A stretch of 64,000 bases of DNA from Phormidesmis sp963789215 (lineage in GTDB: Bacteria; Cyanobacteriota; Cyanobacteriia; Phormidesmidales; Phormidesmidaceae). The notes below the pieces were generated by a model, which worked only from the letters and a program-made list of their open reading frames with translations, ran no database searches and was not told the origin of the DNA. Positions within the stretch are counted from its first letter, which is position 1. Every line of letters starts with the position of its first letter. Of the stretch, positions 44,372 to 53,148 are shown one piece after another. Made by a program: the position numbers and the translations under genes. The stretch covers positions 124,001-188,000 of the forward strand of contig CAWBJY010000011.1 in the NCBI GenBank assembly GCA_963789215.1. The letters are read 5' to 3'.

Positions 44372-44893
44372 ATGGACATGGAAACGCAGCACGACCGCTC
44401 TAAAATTCTGGTAGTAGACGATCTGCTAGAAAACCTGCGGCTGCTCTCGACGCTTTTGCTAGCAGAAGGCTACGAGGTTAGGCGCGCGCCAGAAGGGACA
44501 ATAGCCCTGAGCAACGTGCCGCGCTTTCAGCCCGATTTAATCCTGCTAGATATTATGATGCCGGATATGGATGGCTACGAAGTATGCGCAGCGCTAAAAG
44601 CGAATGCCCAAACCCGCGAGATTCCCGTCATTTTTCTGAGCGCGTTAGATCTCACTTTTGACAAAGTAAAAGCCTTTGAAGTGGGAGCCGCCGACTATAT
44701 TAACAAGCCTTTTCACCCCGCAGAAGTGCTCGCTCGTGTTAAAAATCAGCTCCGTATTCGGCAGCAGGGTATTCGGCTTCAGGCCCAATACGAAGTGATT
44801 GCAGCTCAGCAAAAGCAAATCGACGAGGCGCTGAAGGCTCAGCGACTAGCTGAGGAAAAGTGCCTTCGGTTAATGGCTAGAGTGGGCGCGTAG
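44372..44893 (+). CDS. Response regulator with coiled-coil tail
   Basis: 173 aa: a receiver (about 10-125; ILVVDDLLENL, LILLDIMMPDMDGY with the phospho-acceptor Asp, FLSAL, NKPFHPAE) followed by a helical tail rich in Gln, Glu and Ala (AQQKQIDEALKAQRLAEE). Such tails often lead into a kinase or cyclase domain; here the protein stops, so it may act by dimerisation or was truncated. ATG 44372 was used; ATG 44378 is also possible. Confidence 0.86.
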   Translation: MDMETQHDRSKILVVDDLLENLRLLSTLLLAEGYEVRRAPEGTIALSNVPRFQPDLILLDIMMPDMDGYEVCAALKANAQTREIPVIFLSALDLTFDKVKAFEVGAADYINKPFHPAEVLARVKNQLRIRQQGIRLQAQYEVIAAQQKQIDEALKAQRLAEEKCLRLMARVGA

Positions 44894-44946
44894 CCTAATC
44901 TAGCTAAAGTGCTAGGCTCTGTAGACGTTCTATTTTTCCATTGACT

Positions 44947-45714
44947 ATGCCACTGCTTCCTTCTGTAACGGCTGCTAATGCACTTGTGGTGGGGGCTAGC
45001 CAGGGAATTGGCCTGGAATTTGTCAGGCAGCTCTTACAAACTCCTCGAATAGTCCACTTATTTGCAACCTACCGTCAGGCTAAAACGGCTGCCGACTTGC
45101 TGGCCCTAGCCGATCTCCATCCCAACTTGCACTGCATACCGATGGATATAACCGATGAGGCCCAAATTGCTTCGGCGATCGCATCTATCAGCGCGATCGC
45201 ACCCAAATTACATCTAGCGATCAACTGCGTTGGCCTACTGCACAACGAAACGCAGCAGCCCGAGAAAGCAATCCGACAGCTCGACGCTGACAAATTGATC
45301 AATTACTTTAAGGTCAACAGCATTGGCCCAGCTTTGCTGGCTAAGCACTTACTGGCTCCGCTCAAACATTCAGAAGCCAGCTTGTTTGCAACTATCTCGG
45401 CTAAAATTGGCAGCATTGGCGACAATCGACTGGGCGGCTGGTACGGCTACCGGGCCTCTAAGGCCGCGCTGAACATGTTTTTAAAAACAGCCGCGATAGA
45501 ATACGCCCGCCGCAGCCCCAACACAACGATTGTGATGCTGCATCCGGGCACCACCGACACTCAGCTTTCTAAGCCTTTTCAGCAAGGCGTCCCGCCCGAA
45601 AAGCTGTTTTCAACCGAGCGGACGGTCTCTCAATTACTCGATGTGCTCTCGGACATAACGCCCGAAGACAGCGGCGAATTTTTCTCGTGGGATGGTAGCC
45701 GACTGCCTTGGTAG
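44947..45714 (+). CDS. Short-chain dehydrogenase/reductase
   Basis: 255-aa classical SDR: NAD(P) motif VVGASQGIG, NCVG, catalytic Ser in TISAKIGS, and the Tyr-Lys pair in YGYRASK. It is closest to the CsgA/C-factor-like subgroup found widely in cyanobacteria; substrate unknown. The ATG at 44947 is preferred to a TTG at 44941. Follows the receiver gene by 53 bases. Confidence 0.87.
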   Translation: MPLLPSVTAANALVVGASQGIGLEFVRQLLQTPRIVHLFATYRQAKTAADLLALADLHPNLHCIPMDITDEAQIASAIASISAIAPKLHLAINCVGLLHNETQQPEKAIRQLDADKLINYFKVNSIGPALLAKHLLAPLKHSEASLFATISAKIGSIGDNRLGGWYGYRASKAALNMFLKTAAIEYARRSPNTTIVMLHPGTTDTQLSKPFQQGVPPEKLFSTERTVSQLLDVLSDITPEDSGEFFSWDGSRLPW

Positions 45715-45766
45715 GGGGCAATCGATTAATAGAGTGTGATTAGGTAGAGTAAGCTAACTAAATAAG

Positions 45767-46810
45767 CTAACCTTTCAATGCACTGGCTTTGCGAAAAGGC
45801 CGAGTTACTCGCGAGACTAGCCGCTCAGCTTTGTTAGCAACCTTTGTTCCTATGGTTGTAGTTGGCGCATCGTAGGAGATAGGTGCACCCTTTAGAGCTG
45901 GGCGATCGCTGCTATAAAGATAGCGATAGTATAGGAACAGATCGCGGTAGGGTAAGAGAATATTCTCTCCTGCACAGAGCCTGGAAAAGAAGCGAGATCC
46001 TACACCAATGTAGTGCAGATAAATTAGCTGTTGTGCTTTATCGAACAAAACGCGATCTTGTTCTTTGAAGTGGGATGAGGTTACGCAGCAGCCCGTGCGA
46101 ACGTCTGCTGGAAGCGTTCTAGCCAGGTTCATTGCTTTAACGCCCGATTTCATGACCATGTAGTTCAAAATCGACTGATCGGGGCCGTTGTAGTAGAGAA
46201 TATCAGCTTCCCCGGCCTGTAAGCTCGTAAGCAAATCGCTGAGCATTGAGCTGGTGAAGAGTCCTTTTTTTGAAGCGAAAAGACCCGCACAAAAGATTTC
46301 GGTATTAAGGCGATCGCGCTCAAACACATCCGTCAGAGTCGGCGCATCGACCGCGAACACGTGGCTCAGATCTTTATATTGAAAATCGTAAGTTACAAAG
46401 TCGTAGTTATCCAAGCTATTAAACAACAGATCGAAGTTGTTCATCGCCAAAATGTCGGCATCTAAATAGATAAACCGATCAAAAGGCCCATCGAAGCAAC
46501 AGAATCGCCGATGCATTCCCATTCGCCCTACGCCTACGATGCCGCGTGCTTTCCAGTCTGCTATAGCGGCAGGATGCGATCGCCAAATCTCGCTTGCAAA
46601 CGTCTCCCATTTGTTCAAAAGAGCGTCATCATCAAACCACTGCACCTGCGGATATCGCTGCGTCGCTAGCCTAGACTTTTCGGTATTGTCGTCGTAGGGC
46701 ACCACGCAAATCGGCAGGTCTATACCAACGTTTCTTTCCAGGCTATTAATTAGCGCAATGAGCTGATCGTAGACAACATCGTTTGCCAGAATATATACGC
46801 CATTTGCCAT
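45767..46810 (-). CDS. Glycosyltransferase-like protein, Npun_R2821/R2822 type
   Basis: 347-aa protein with a GT-A-type fold: NGVYILANDVVYDQLIALINSL start, a DxD-like metal motif in YLDADILAMNNFD, and a conserved NGPDQSILNYMV motif as in GT8-like enzymes. Probably transfers a sugar to a surface polysaccharide or sugar acceptor; specificity unknown. A 12-bp tandem repeat lies just before its start (46825-46860). Confidence 0.8.
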   Translation of the reverse strand: MANGVYILANDVVYDQLIALINSLERNVGIDLPICVVPYDDNTEKSRLATQRYPQVQWFDDDALLNKWETFASEIWRSHPAAIADWKARGIVGVGRMGMHRRFCCFDGPFDRFIYLDADILAMNNFDLLFNSLDNYDFVTYDFQYKDLSHVFAVDAPTLTDVFERDRLNTEIFCAGLFASKKGLFTSSMLSDLLTSLQAGEADILYYNGPDQSILNYMVMKSGVKAMNLARTLPADVRTGCCVTSSHFKEQDRVLFDKAQQLIYLHYIGVGSRFFSRLCAGENILLPYRDLFLYYRYLYSSDRPALKGAPISYDAPTTTIGTKVANKAERLVSRVTRPFRKASALKG

Positions 46811-46824
46811 GATTTGAATGCTCT

Positions 46825-46860
46825 TGCGTGGGAAGCTGCGTGGGAAGTTATGTGAGAAGT
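46825..46860 (-). repeat. 12-bp tandem triplication
   Basis: tgcgtgggaagc, tgcgtgggaagt and tatgtgagaagt, directly upstream of the glycosyltransferase gene. Confidence 0.82.
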
Positions 46861-47050
46861 GCGATCGCCGAACGAACCCTTTGTTTAGTCTTTGCTATTG
46901 TGCCTACACCGCCACCAAAAGCCTCTACGGTGTGCCTGCTATGTAAAAGAATTGGAGCTGTGTGCGTAGATTCAATGAGATAGGCGCTGCATTGTAGATG
47001 GGAAACCTAAGTAAATTGACGAGCGAGCCGGATGGCTAAGGATTTCTCTT

Positions 47051-47515
47051 ATGGTTTCTTCAATTATTCCTAAACTGTTTGTTTCTAAACTATCTATTTC
47101 TGCACTATGGCTAGCTAGCACGGTGCTATCTTCCTTGCTAACGTTGCCTTTACTTTCTCAGTCGGTGCAAGCTGCCCCCTGTACCTATCAGTGCGAGTCC
47201 AGTCAGATCCGGTTCGAGCCGGGCCAGCCTCTAACGATTGAGTTTGTCAACAAAACCAATGGCCTAATCAACTTAGAACGCGTACTTGACATCAAGCTGC
47301 ACTGGCTGCGTCCGCAGACCGATTTTTCAATTCAAACGAGAGTAGGCGTCGATCCAGATATGTCGATGGTGTTTTGGGACGATAGCAATAAAGCCGTGAA
47401 TGCGGTGCTACATCGCCCAGACGCAGAGACTTTGCAGATAGAGTTTTTGCCCAGCGGCTCGGATAGCGATCGCGCTGTACATGTGGCTAACGATGGCCGC
47501 GTCTTGGTGTATTGA
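47051..47515 (+). CDS. Secreted protein of unknown function
   Basis: 154 aa with a signal peptide (hydrophobic ALWLASTVLSSLLTLPLL, cut near VQAAP). The mature part has a Cys pair at its start (APCTYQCESS), and beta-rich sequence (LTIEFVNKTNGLINLERVLDIKLHW) suggesting an immunoglobulin-like or cupredoxin-like sandwich without copper ligands. Periplasmic or extracellular. The stop-codon region is partly repeated (tattgaaa twice). Confidence 0.68.
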   Translation: MVSSIIPKLFVSKLSISALWLASTVLSSLLTLPLLSQSVQAAPCTYQCESSQIRFEPGQPLTIEFVNKTNGLINLERVLDIKLHWLRPQTDFSIQTRVGVDPDMSMVFWDDSNKAVNAVLHRPDAETLQIEFLPSGSDSDRAVHVANDGRVLVY

Positions 47516-47721
47516 AAGCGCGTATTGAAAACTCTATTCGCGAGCAACAATTAGTCAGCTAAATCTATTACCATTAGATCAAATGATCTATAGCAGCTAC
47601 ACCGCTCGCGCCTGACATTGCTGTCCTCTGAAGTTTCTTTGAGCCAGAGATTTTTAGAGACGGTGGCCCAAGCGGCGTAGCTTCTGCTATGGTTCTGTGG
47701 GTCTGATGAGCTAAATTTTCC

Positions 47722-50700
47722 GTGTCCGAACAGCCTGTCTCGCAGCCAGAATCAGAGAGCGCTACCGCCTCATCTTCCCCGATGGAGCGGCCTATTCAGC
47801 AGCGCCACATGCCGCAGCAGCGGTGGCAGGTGTTCCCCCCTCAGAAGGCTCAAGCCAAGCAGATTGCTGAGGCTACGGCGCTTTCTCCGCTGCTGGCTCA
47901 GGTGCTTATCAATAGAGGCATTTACACGCCCGAGCAGGCCTGGGAGTTCTTAGATCCTGAGACGCTGCTGTTACCCTCGCCGCTAGATGAATTTCCCGAT
48001 TTAGACGACAGTTTGAATTTGCTGATTGAGGCGATCGCGCAGCAGCAAAAAATCCTGATTTGCGGAGACTACGACGCGGATGGCATGACCAGTACGGCCT
48101 TGTTGATGCGATCGCTCCGATACTTAGGCGCTCAGGTAGACTATGCCATCCCTAGCCGCATGGACGAAGGTTACGGCATCAATCTGCGCATCGTCGAAGA
48201 ATTTCATGCTGCCAGCGGTGCGATGATTATCACCGTAGACAACGGCATCGCTGCCTACGAACCAGTCGCGCGCGCGGTTGAGCTAGGGCTAACGGTCATC
48301 CTTACCGATCATCACGCGGTTCCCGATCAGATTCCCCCGGCAACCGCTATTCTTAACCCCCAGCTCATTCACGAAGCCTCTCCCTACCGAGGGGTGGCAG
48401 GCGTGGGTGTGGCCTACATTTTAGCGGTGTGCCTAGCCCAGCGCATGGATAAAATGCAGGCGCTGACGGCCACTTTATTAGCCTTGTTTACGCTAGGCAC
48501 CATCGCCGACTTAGCGCCGCTAACTGGGGTCAATCGCCGCTGGGTGCGCCGGGGCCTAACGCTGCTGCCTAAGTCTCGCATTGCCGGAATTCAGGCGCTG
48601 ATTGAAGTCGCAGGACTCTCAGAGGATGCGGCTCTAAAGCCCGAGGCCATTGGCTTTCGCCTGGGGCCACGCATTAACGCGGTCGGTCGAATTGACGATC
48701 CGCAGATCGTGATTGACTTGCTGACGACGGATGATGTAGGCGTCGCACTGCAACGGGCGATGCAGTGCGAAGAAACTAATAAGCTGCGCCGCCAGCTTTG
48801 CGAAGTCATTGAAGCGCAGGCGGTGGAATGGTGCGAGCAGCAGCAGGCAGACGGGCTGCTTGATTTAAGCCAAGAGCGCGTGCTGGTCGTCGTACAGCCT
48901 GAGTGGCATCATGGCGTAATTGGCATCGTGGCCTCTCGGCTCGTAGAACGCTACGGCGTGCCGGTTTTTATTGGGACTTACGAAGATAAGAGCAAAAAAG
49001 AGATTCGGGGTTCGGCGCGCAGCATTCCCGAGTTTAACGTGGTTGAGGCGCTGAGATTTTGTGATGACTTGCTAGATAAGTATGGGGGCCATAGAGCGGC
49101 AGGGGGCTTTTCTTTCCCGGCAAACAAGCTGCGTCAGGTTAAGTCTCGGCTGAGTACGTTTGCCAACCAGCATCTTCAGCTTGAGCACCTTAAGCCATTA
49201 GTAAAAGTGGATGTTCGAGCGGCCTTAGAAAGCATCAATCTAGAGCTGTTCTCGCAGATAGACCAAATCCATCCCTGCGGCATTGAGAATCCCGATCCGG
49301 TGTTTTGGACGGCGGGCGTTCGGGTGGTGGAGCAAAGAACCATTGGGAAAACAAATGCTCATTTGAAACTGACGGTGGCGCATTCGGTAGGTGAGGGTGA
49401 ACCGGCGGTGATAAAGGCGATCGCCTGGCGGTGGGGCGAGTACTACCCGCTACCGAGAGTGCTTGATATTGCTTACAAGCTGCGGCTAAACGAGTGGAAA
49501 GGCCAGCAAAATGTCGAGCTAGAGGTAGTGGGCGCTCGGCCTGCTACCGGTCAAGGTGAGGATGGCTCAGGCAGTCAAGGCATTCTTCCTTGGTCGGGGC
49601 CGGATCGTCAGAATGCTCAAAAGGAGGGTTTGCCAGTTCAGCCGCCTGCTCCAGAGGAGTCGCCCCCAACGCTTCCTACTACGGAAGCTTTCGTATCTGT
49701 TCAATCAGAAGCTGCTGAGCGTTCTGTTGTTGAAGGTTCTATTGCTGAAAGTTCTGTTGCCGAAAGTTCTGTTGCTGAAAGTTCTGTAGTTGTTGCTTCT
49801 AATGGACTTTCTAATGCAGTCGGCTATCAGGCTAATTCTGCGTCTAAACCGTCGAAGGTGCGGAAAAGTCCTTCTCAAGTAGCCAAAGAAATCGCGCTGG
49901 GTTTGCGCAGAGATCTTCAGGCTCAGCAGCAGAAGTCTTTAGCAGCCTTAACTGTAGATTCGTTGAGTTCGCCTGAAAATAATTCCGCCGACAACAGCTC
50001 TGCGAATAATACATCTGCGAATAATACAAAGCCAAAATCGGCGGCGGATGAAACTTACAAGGTGGCCTCGTCTTCTGGTATAGAACCCGCTTTCTCAATC
50101 GACCCAAAAACCTACTGGCTCACCAGAGAATTAGAACCTAAAACAACAACTGCAGAAGATAGCCCAACCGCAGATACGATGCTAGATACGGCGCCGTTGA
50201 TCTCCGCTAGCCGATTGAACAACGAGCGCCCAGAGTTTGTTACTGATGAGCACTCAGCTAAACTGTTTGCCCCTAAACTGTTTGACGCTATAGAAAGTGC
50301 TTCCTCGGCAGATGCGGCCTTTTACGTAGAGTTTTACTACAGTCAGCGGCATTACAAAGGCAACTTAGCCGATTCGGATAATGGGCGACAGTTGACAATC
50401 GAGAACCCAGAGGGGCATTTGCTAGTGGTGCAAATGAGCGATTCTCCGAAAGATGGGCCACGCCAACGCCAAGGCTTTTTGTATTTACCCAAGTCGCAGC
50501 CTCAGCCGGTTAATATCAGTGAGCTGAAGTACTTTAACCTGGTTCGCGCTGGGCTATGTGCAATAGAGCTGAAGCAAAAGACGCAGCTATTGATGAAGCA
50601 GGACGAGCTGTTGGCTGACAAAGATAGCCAAATTGCCACGATGAAGGCTCAAATTGAGTTACTAGAAGAAAAAATAACGCAGCTCTCAGCCTCGCAGCAG

Positions 50701-51477
50701 CAGCAGTTTGCATCGTTGGAGACCGAGCGCCAGGCGCAAGAAGATGCTATTCACGGGCAAGAGGCCCAGATTGAGCAGCTACAAATTCAGGTGAGCCGTA
50801 CGCCTTTGCCTAACAAGGCGGCTAGAGGCGATACCCAACAGCAGGTGCGAGCCGCCGTTAGCGATGGAGTTTGGTTTTGCTTGCAAAGGGCAAGTCAAAA
50901 AGATTTGCTAGCGGCTTACCAAAACTATCAGCGGATATATACAGACGGCCCCGATACTCATGTTGAAGACTATTCAGAAGCGGGCATTCGGTTGAGTGCG
51001 GTTGTGAACCGCGAAGTCTTAATGCCGTTTTTTGAAGCGCTTCAGGTGTTTTTGGCGGCGGGCGGCACCGATCAGATTGGCGGTATTCGTTTAAGCGCTG
51101 TCTCTGCTTATCGCTTAGAAATGTTGCCGCCGCTGCTAGCCGATCAGTGGCGGACGTTTTCAGCCGGGCAGCTTGCAAAGCGATCGCTCTCTAAAAAAGG
51201 CGTAAGTATGGTGCCTGTGAGTGCTCCTGACGCTGTTTCTGCAGGCGATCGCGATTTGCTTCAGCATTTTTTCTCGCAGTGGGAACATCCCATGGTGACC
51301 TGTTTGAGTACGAAGTCCCGCCAAGCCGCTTCTAGCCTGGATCAAATTAGCCAGCTACACAGTATTGCGGCTCAGCTAGAGCGCTGTCTTTATCGTTGGC
51401 AATATGAGCTGCTGCATCAGCTAATTGCTGGCAAAGCGGGTAAAGGCGGACTGCTTAGACAAGTTTTTGCGCTTTAG
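47722..51477 (+). CDS. recJ: RecJ single-strand exonuclease with a very long C-terminal extension
   Basis: 1251 aa, about twice the usual RecJ. The first about 610 residues are a complete RecJ: DYDADGMTSTALL (motif I), VDNGIAAY, TDHHAVP (motif III), GRIDDPQ, GVIGIVASRLVERYGVPVF, and GGHRAAGGFSFP of DHHA1. The extension starts with a low-complexity linker including five to six 15-bp DNA repeats (aa 664-693, SVAESS units). It continues with a beta-rich domain near 870-945, a coiled coil (about 950-1026) and an all-helical end. The GTG at 47722 is the first start; an internal ATG (MERPIQQ) is possible. The exonuclease acts 5'-3' in recombination and repair; the extension may dock partners. Confidence 0.9.
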   Translation: MSEQPVSQPESESATASSSPMERPIQQRHMPQQRWQVFPPQKAQAKQIAEATALSPLLAQVLINRGIYTPEQAWEFLDPETLLLPSPLDEFPDLDDSLNLLIEAIAQQQKILICGDYDADGMTSTALLMRSLRYLGAQVDYAIPSRMDEGYGINLRIVEEFHAASGAMIITVDNGIAAYEPVARAVELGLTVILTDHHAVPDQIPPATAILNPQLIHEASPYRGVAGVGVAYILAVCLAQRMDKMQALTATLLALFTLGTIADLAPLTGVNRRWVRRGLTLLPKSRIAGIQALIEVAGLSEDAALKPEAIGFRLGPRINAVGRIDDPQIVIDLLTTDDVGVALQRAMQCEETNKLRRQLCEVIEAQAVEWCEQQQADGLLDLSQERVLVVVQPEWHHGVIGIVASRLVERYGVPVFIGTYEDKSKKEIRGSARSIPEFNVVEALRFCDDLLDKYGGHRAAGGFSFPANKLRQVKSRLSTFANQHLQLEHLKPLVKVDVRAALESINLELFSQIDQIHPCGIENPDPVFWTAGVRVVEQRTIGKTNAHLKLTVAHSVGEGEPAVIKAIAWRWGEYYPLPRVLDIAYKLRLNEWKGQQNVELEVVGARPATGQGEDGSGSQGILPWSGPDRQNAQKEGLPVQPPAPEESPPTLPTTEAFVSVQSEAAERSVVEGSIAESSVAESSVAESSVVVASNGLSNAVGYQANSASKPSKVRKSPSQVAKEIALGLRRDLQAQQQKSLAALTVDSLSSPENNSADNSSANNTSANNTKPKSAADETYKVASSSGIEPAFSIDPKTYWLTRELEPKTTTAEDSPTADTMLDTAPLISASRLNNERPEFVTDEHSAKLFAPKLFDAIESASSADAAFYVEFYYSQRHYKGNLADSDNGRQLTIENPEGHLLVVQMSDSPKDGPRQRQGFLYLPKSQPQPVNISELKYFNLVRAGLCAIELKQKTQLLMKQDELLADKDSQIATMKAQIELLEEKITQLSASQQQQFASLETERQAQEDAIHGQEAQIEQLQIQVSRTPLPNKAARGDTQQQVRAAVSDGVWFCLQRASQKDLLAAYQNYQRIYTDGPDTHVEDYSEAGIRLSAVVNREVLMPFFEALQVFLAAGGTDQIGGIRLSAVSAYRLEMLPPLLADQWRTFSAGQLAKRSLSKKGVSMVPVSAPDAVSAGDRDLLQHFFSQWEHPMVTCLSTKSRQAASSLDQISQLHSIAAQLERCLYRWQYELLHQLIAGKAGKGGLLRQVFAL
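49711..49800 (+). repeat. 15-bp coding repeat in the RecJ linker
   Basis: Six consecutive 15-base units of the form gttgctgaaagttct encode A-E-S-S-V type pentapeptides. A second pair (tctgcgaataataca twice) lies at 49999-50028. Confidence 0.88.
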
Positions 51478-51919
51478 GCTGCGCTCAAAAATCTGAGAGC
51501 CGTTCCGAATTCTAGGTGCGATCGCCTTATAAGGCTAATAACCTGGGGAAAACTTCTAGCGCTATAGAAAACCTTGGGGTGTATGTAGTTACGCCAATCT
51601 ATCGTACAGCGCGAAGATGCCTATAGATGAAGGGATTTAAAGTAACTGCTCGAAGTATTGAAGCCGCTTTCTTCTAGATCGAAGCCCAATATTTTTTCTC
51701 TAGCTATTCGTAGTTTTCCAAGCTTTTCCGGAGTTTTCCACAGCGTTTTCCACAGGTTATCTCCGTCTTTTCCGCAGGGTTGGGTTCTCAGCTTCACTCA
51801 GTAGAGTGGGAAGTATGGAGAGAAGCGCTTACCAGCTTGTAAAAATAAGCACAGTAGTCCGCCTGCGGTTTTGGCTTCACGAGCTTGAAAAAACTTTCTA
51901 CAGACCTTTGTTTTAGACT
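51478..51919. other. 442-base intergenic region holding a DnaA-box array
   Basis: The gap between recJ and the TPR gene has no coding ORF. It contains a T-rich stretch (51690-51700) followed by five or six DnaA-box-like 9-mers (listed separately), then about 140 bases leading to the TPR gene start. Confidence 0.6.
51714..51776 (+). promoter_or_regulatory. Phased cluster of DnaA-box-like 9-mers
   Basis: Same-strand 9-mers: TTTTCCAAG at 51714, TTTTCCGGA at 51724, TTTTCCACA at 51734, TTTTCCACA at 51746, TTATCTCCG at 51757 (degenerate) and TTTTCCGCA at 51768. The two exact copies match the cyanobacterial DnaA box TTTTCCACA. Starts are 10-12 bases apart, about one helical turn. Confidence 0.65.
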
Positions 51920-53107
51920 ATGACTCGCGATTCTGCTGCTGATGCTTTGCCCGTAAGAATACGCAATAAAAATAGTGCTTTTTTAGACAGCTCAGAAGCG
52001 GGGAAAATTCAAAAAACGCTCGAATATCCGCGTATTATGCAGTCTGTGCCCGATAACGCTAGGTCATTGAGCATTGCAGGCTACCTTTTGGCGCAAGCGG
52101 GTCAGATGCAGGCGTCTATGCAGGCATATAGGCAAACTCTTCGCATACAAGAAGATTCTCCCCGGCATTGGGTTAACTACGCAATTTCACTGGAACGACT
52201 AGGCTACTATGAAGGCGCGATGGAAAGTTATACCCGCGCCCTGGCCCTTTCTCCTTCCTACTTCAAAGCTATGTACGGCAAGAGCAAAAACCTATACCGG
52301 TTAACCCACTATCAAGCGGCTCTAGAGAGCTATGAGGCTGCGTTGGCCGTTAGAGACGATGCCTACGAGGTGTGGTATGGACGTGGCAAGGCGCTAACGA
52401 AGCTAAATCGGCTAGAAGAGGCCGTCCTGAGCTTCGAGAAGTCGCTTCAGCTAAATCCGCAGTCGGCTAAGACTTGGGCGAGTTTGGGTCAAGCGCTGAT
52501 GCACCAGAATAAAGATGAAATGGCGATTAGTAAGTTTGATCAGGCCATTGAGCTATCGAGTGAGCGATCCGCATCAGGAGAGAATGCGCCATCGCCGGAA
52601 GCATTGTCGGAAGCTGCGCTGTTTTGGACGCACAAAGGATTTTCTCACAAGCGCTTGGGCCAATACCAAGAGGCGCTGAGCTGCTTTGATCGCGCTATTG
52701 AGCTAAATCCATCGGCGGCTAGAACCTGGCACCATCGTGGCCTCACCTTGATGAACCTAGGTCAGTACGAAGAGGCTTACGACAGCTTTGAGTCAGGGCT
52801 GAAGTTTCAAGCTTATGACCACAAGAGCTGGCTGAGCTTGGGCTGGGCCTTAGAAAAGATGGGTGCCTACGAAAAAGCGATTGAAGCTTACAACAAGTCG
52901 CTGACTATTGAGCCTGATCAGTCGTTTGCTTTTTATCGTCAGGCCCGTTGCTATGCGCTGTTGCGAAACCAGGCGTCGGCGATGGAGCACTTACGCCGAG
53001 CCATTTCTCTGCAGCCAGAGTCGTATGCTCAACGTTCGATGAACGACCCTGTTTTGCGCGGCGTGCAGACGAGGGCAATGGTCGCGGGTGCGCTCTCGTC
53101 CCGGTAA
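51920..53107 (+). CDS. Tetratricopeptide-repeat protein
   Basis: 395 aa built of at least seven TPR units of 34 residues (YEGAMESYTRALALSPSY, YQAALESYEAAL, LEEAVLSFEKSLQLNPQS, YQEALSCFDRAIELNPSA, and others). It has no signal peptide or membrane segment, so it is cytoplasmic. TPRs mediate protein-protein contacts; the partner is unknown. It is preceded by the DnaA-box array. Confidence 0.85.
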   Translation: MTRDSAADALPVRIRNKNSAFLDSSEAGKIQKTLEYPRIMQSVPDNARSLSIAGYLLAQAGQMQASMQAYRQTLRIQEDSPRHWVNYAISLERLGYYEGAMESYTRALALSPSYFKAMYGKSKNLYRLTHYQAALESYEAALAVRDDAYEVWYGRGKALTKLNRLEEAVLSFEKSLQLNPQSAKTWASLGQALMHQNKDEMAISKFDQAIELSSERSASGENAPSPEALSEAALFWTHKGFSHKRLGQYQEALSCFDRAIELNPSAARTWHHRGLTLMNLGQYEEAYDSFESGLKFQAYDHKSWLSLGWALEKMGAYEKAIEAYNKSLTIEPDQSFAFYRQARCYALLRNQASAMEHLRRAISLQPESYAQRSMNDPVLRGVQTRAMVAGALSSR

Positions 53108-53110
53108 GAT

Positions 53111-53148
53111 CGGATGCCTAAAGCCTAATCGGATGCCTAAAGCCTAAT
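53111..53148 (-). repeat. Perfect 19-bp duplication across a gene end
   Basis: cggatgcctaaagcctaat occurs at 53111-53129 and again at 53130-53148. The second copy contains the stop codon of the DUF4349 gene; the first is downstream. Confidence 0.93.

Noticed and set aside
49711..49800. Possible CRISPR-like array
   Set aside because: The 15-bp units are contiguous with no spacers and are in frame within recJ; they are a coding tandem repeat. None of the other short arrays has spacers either.
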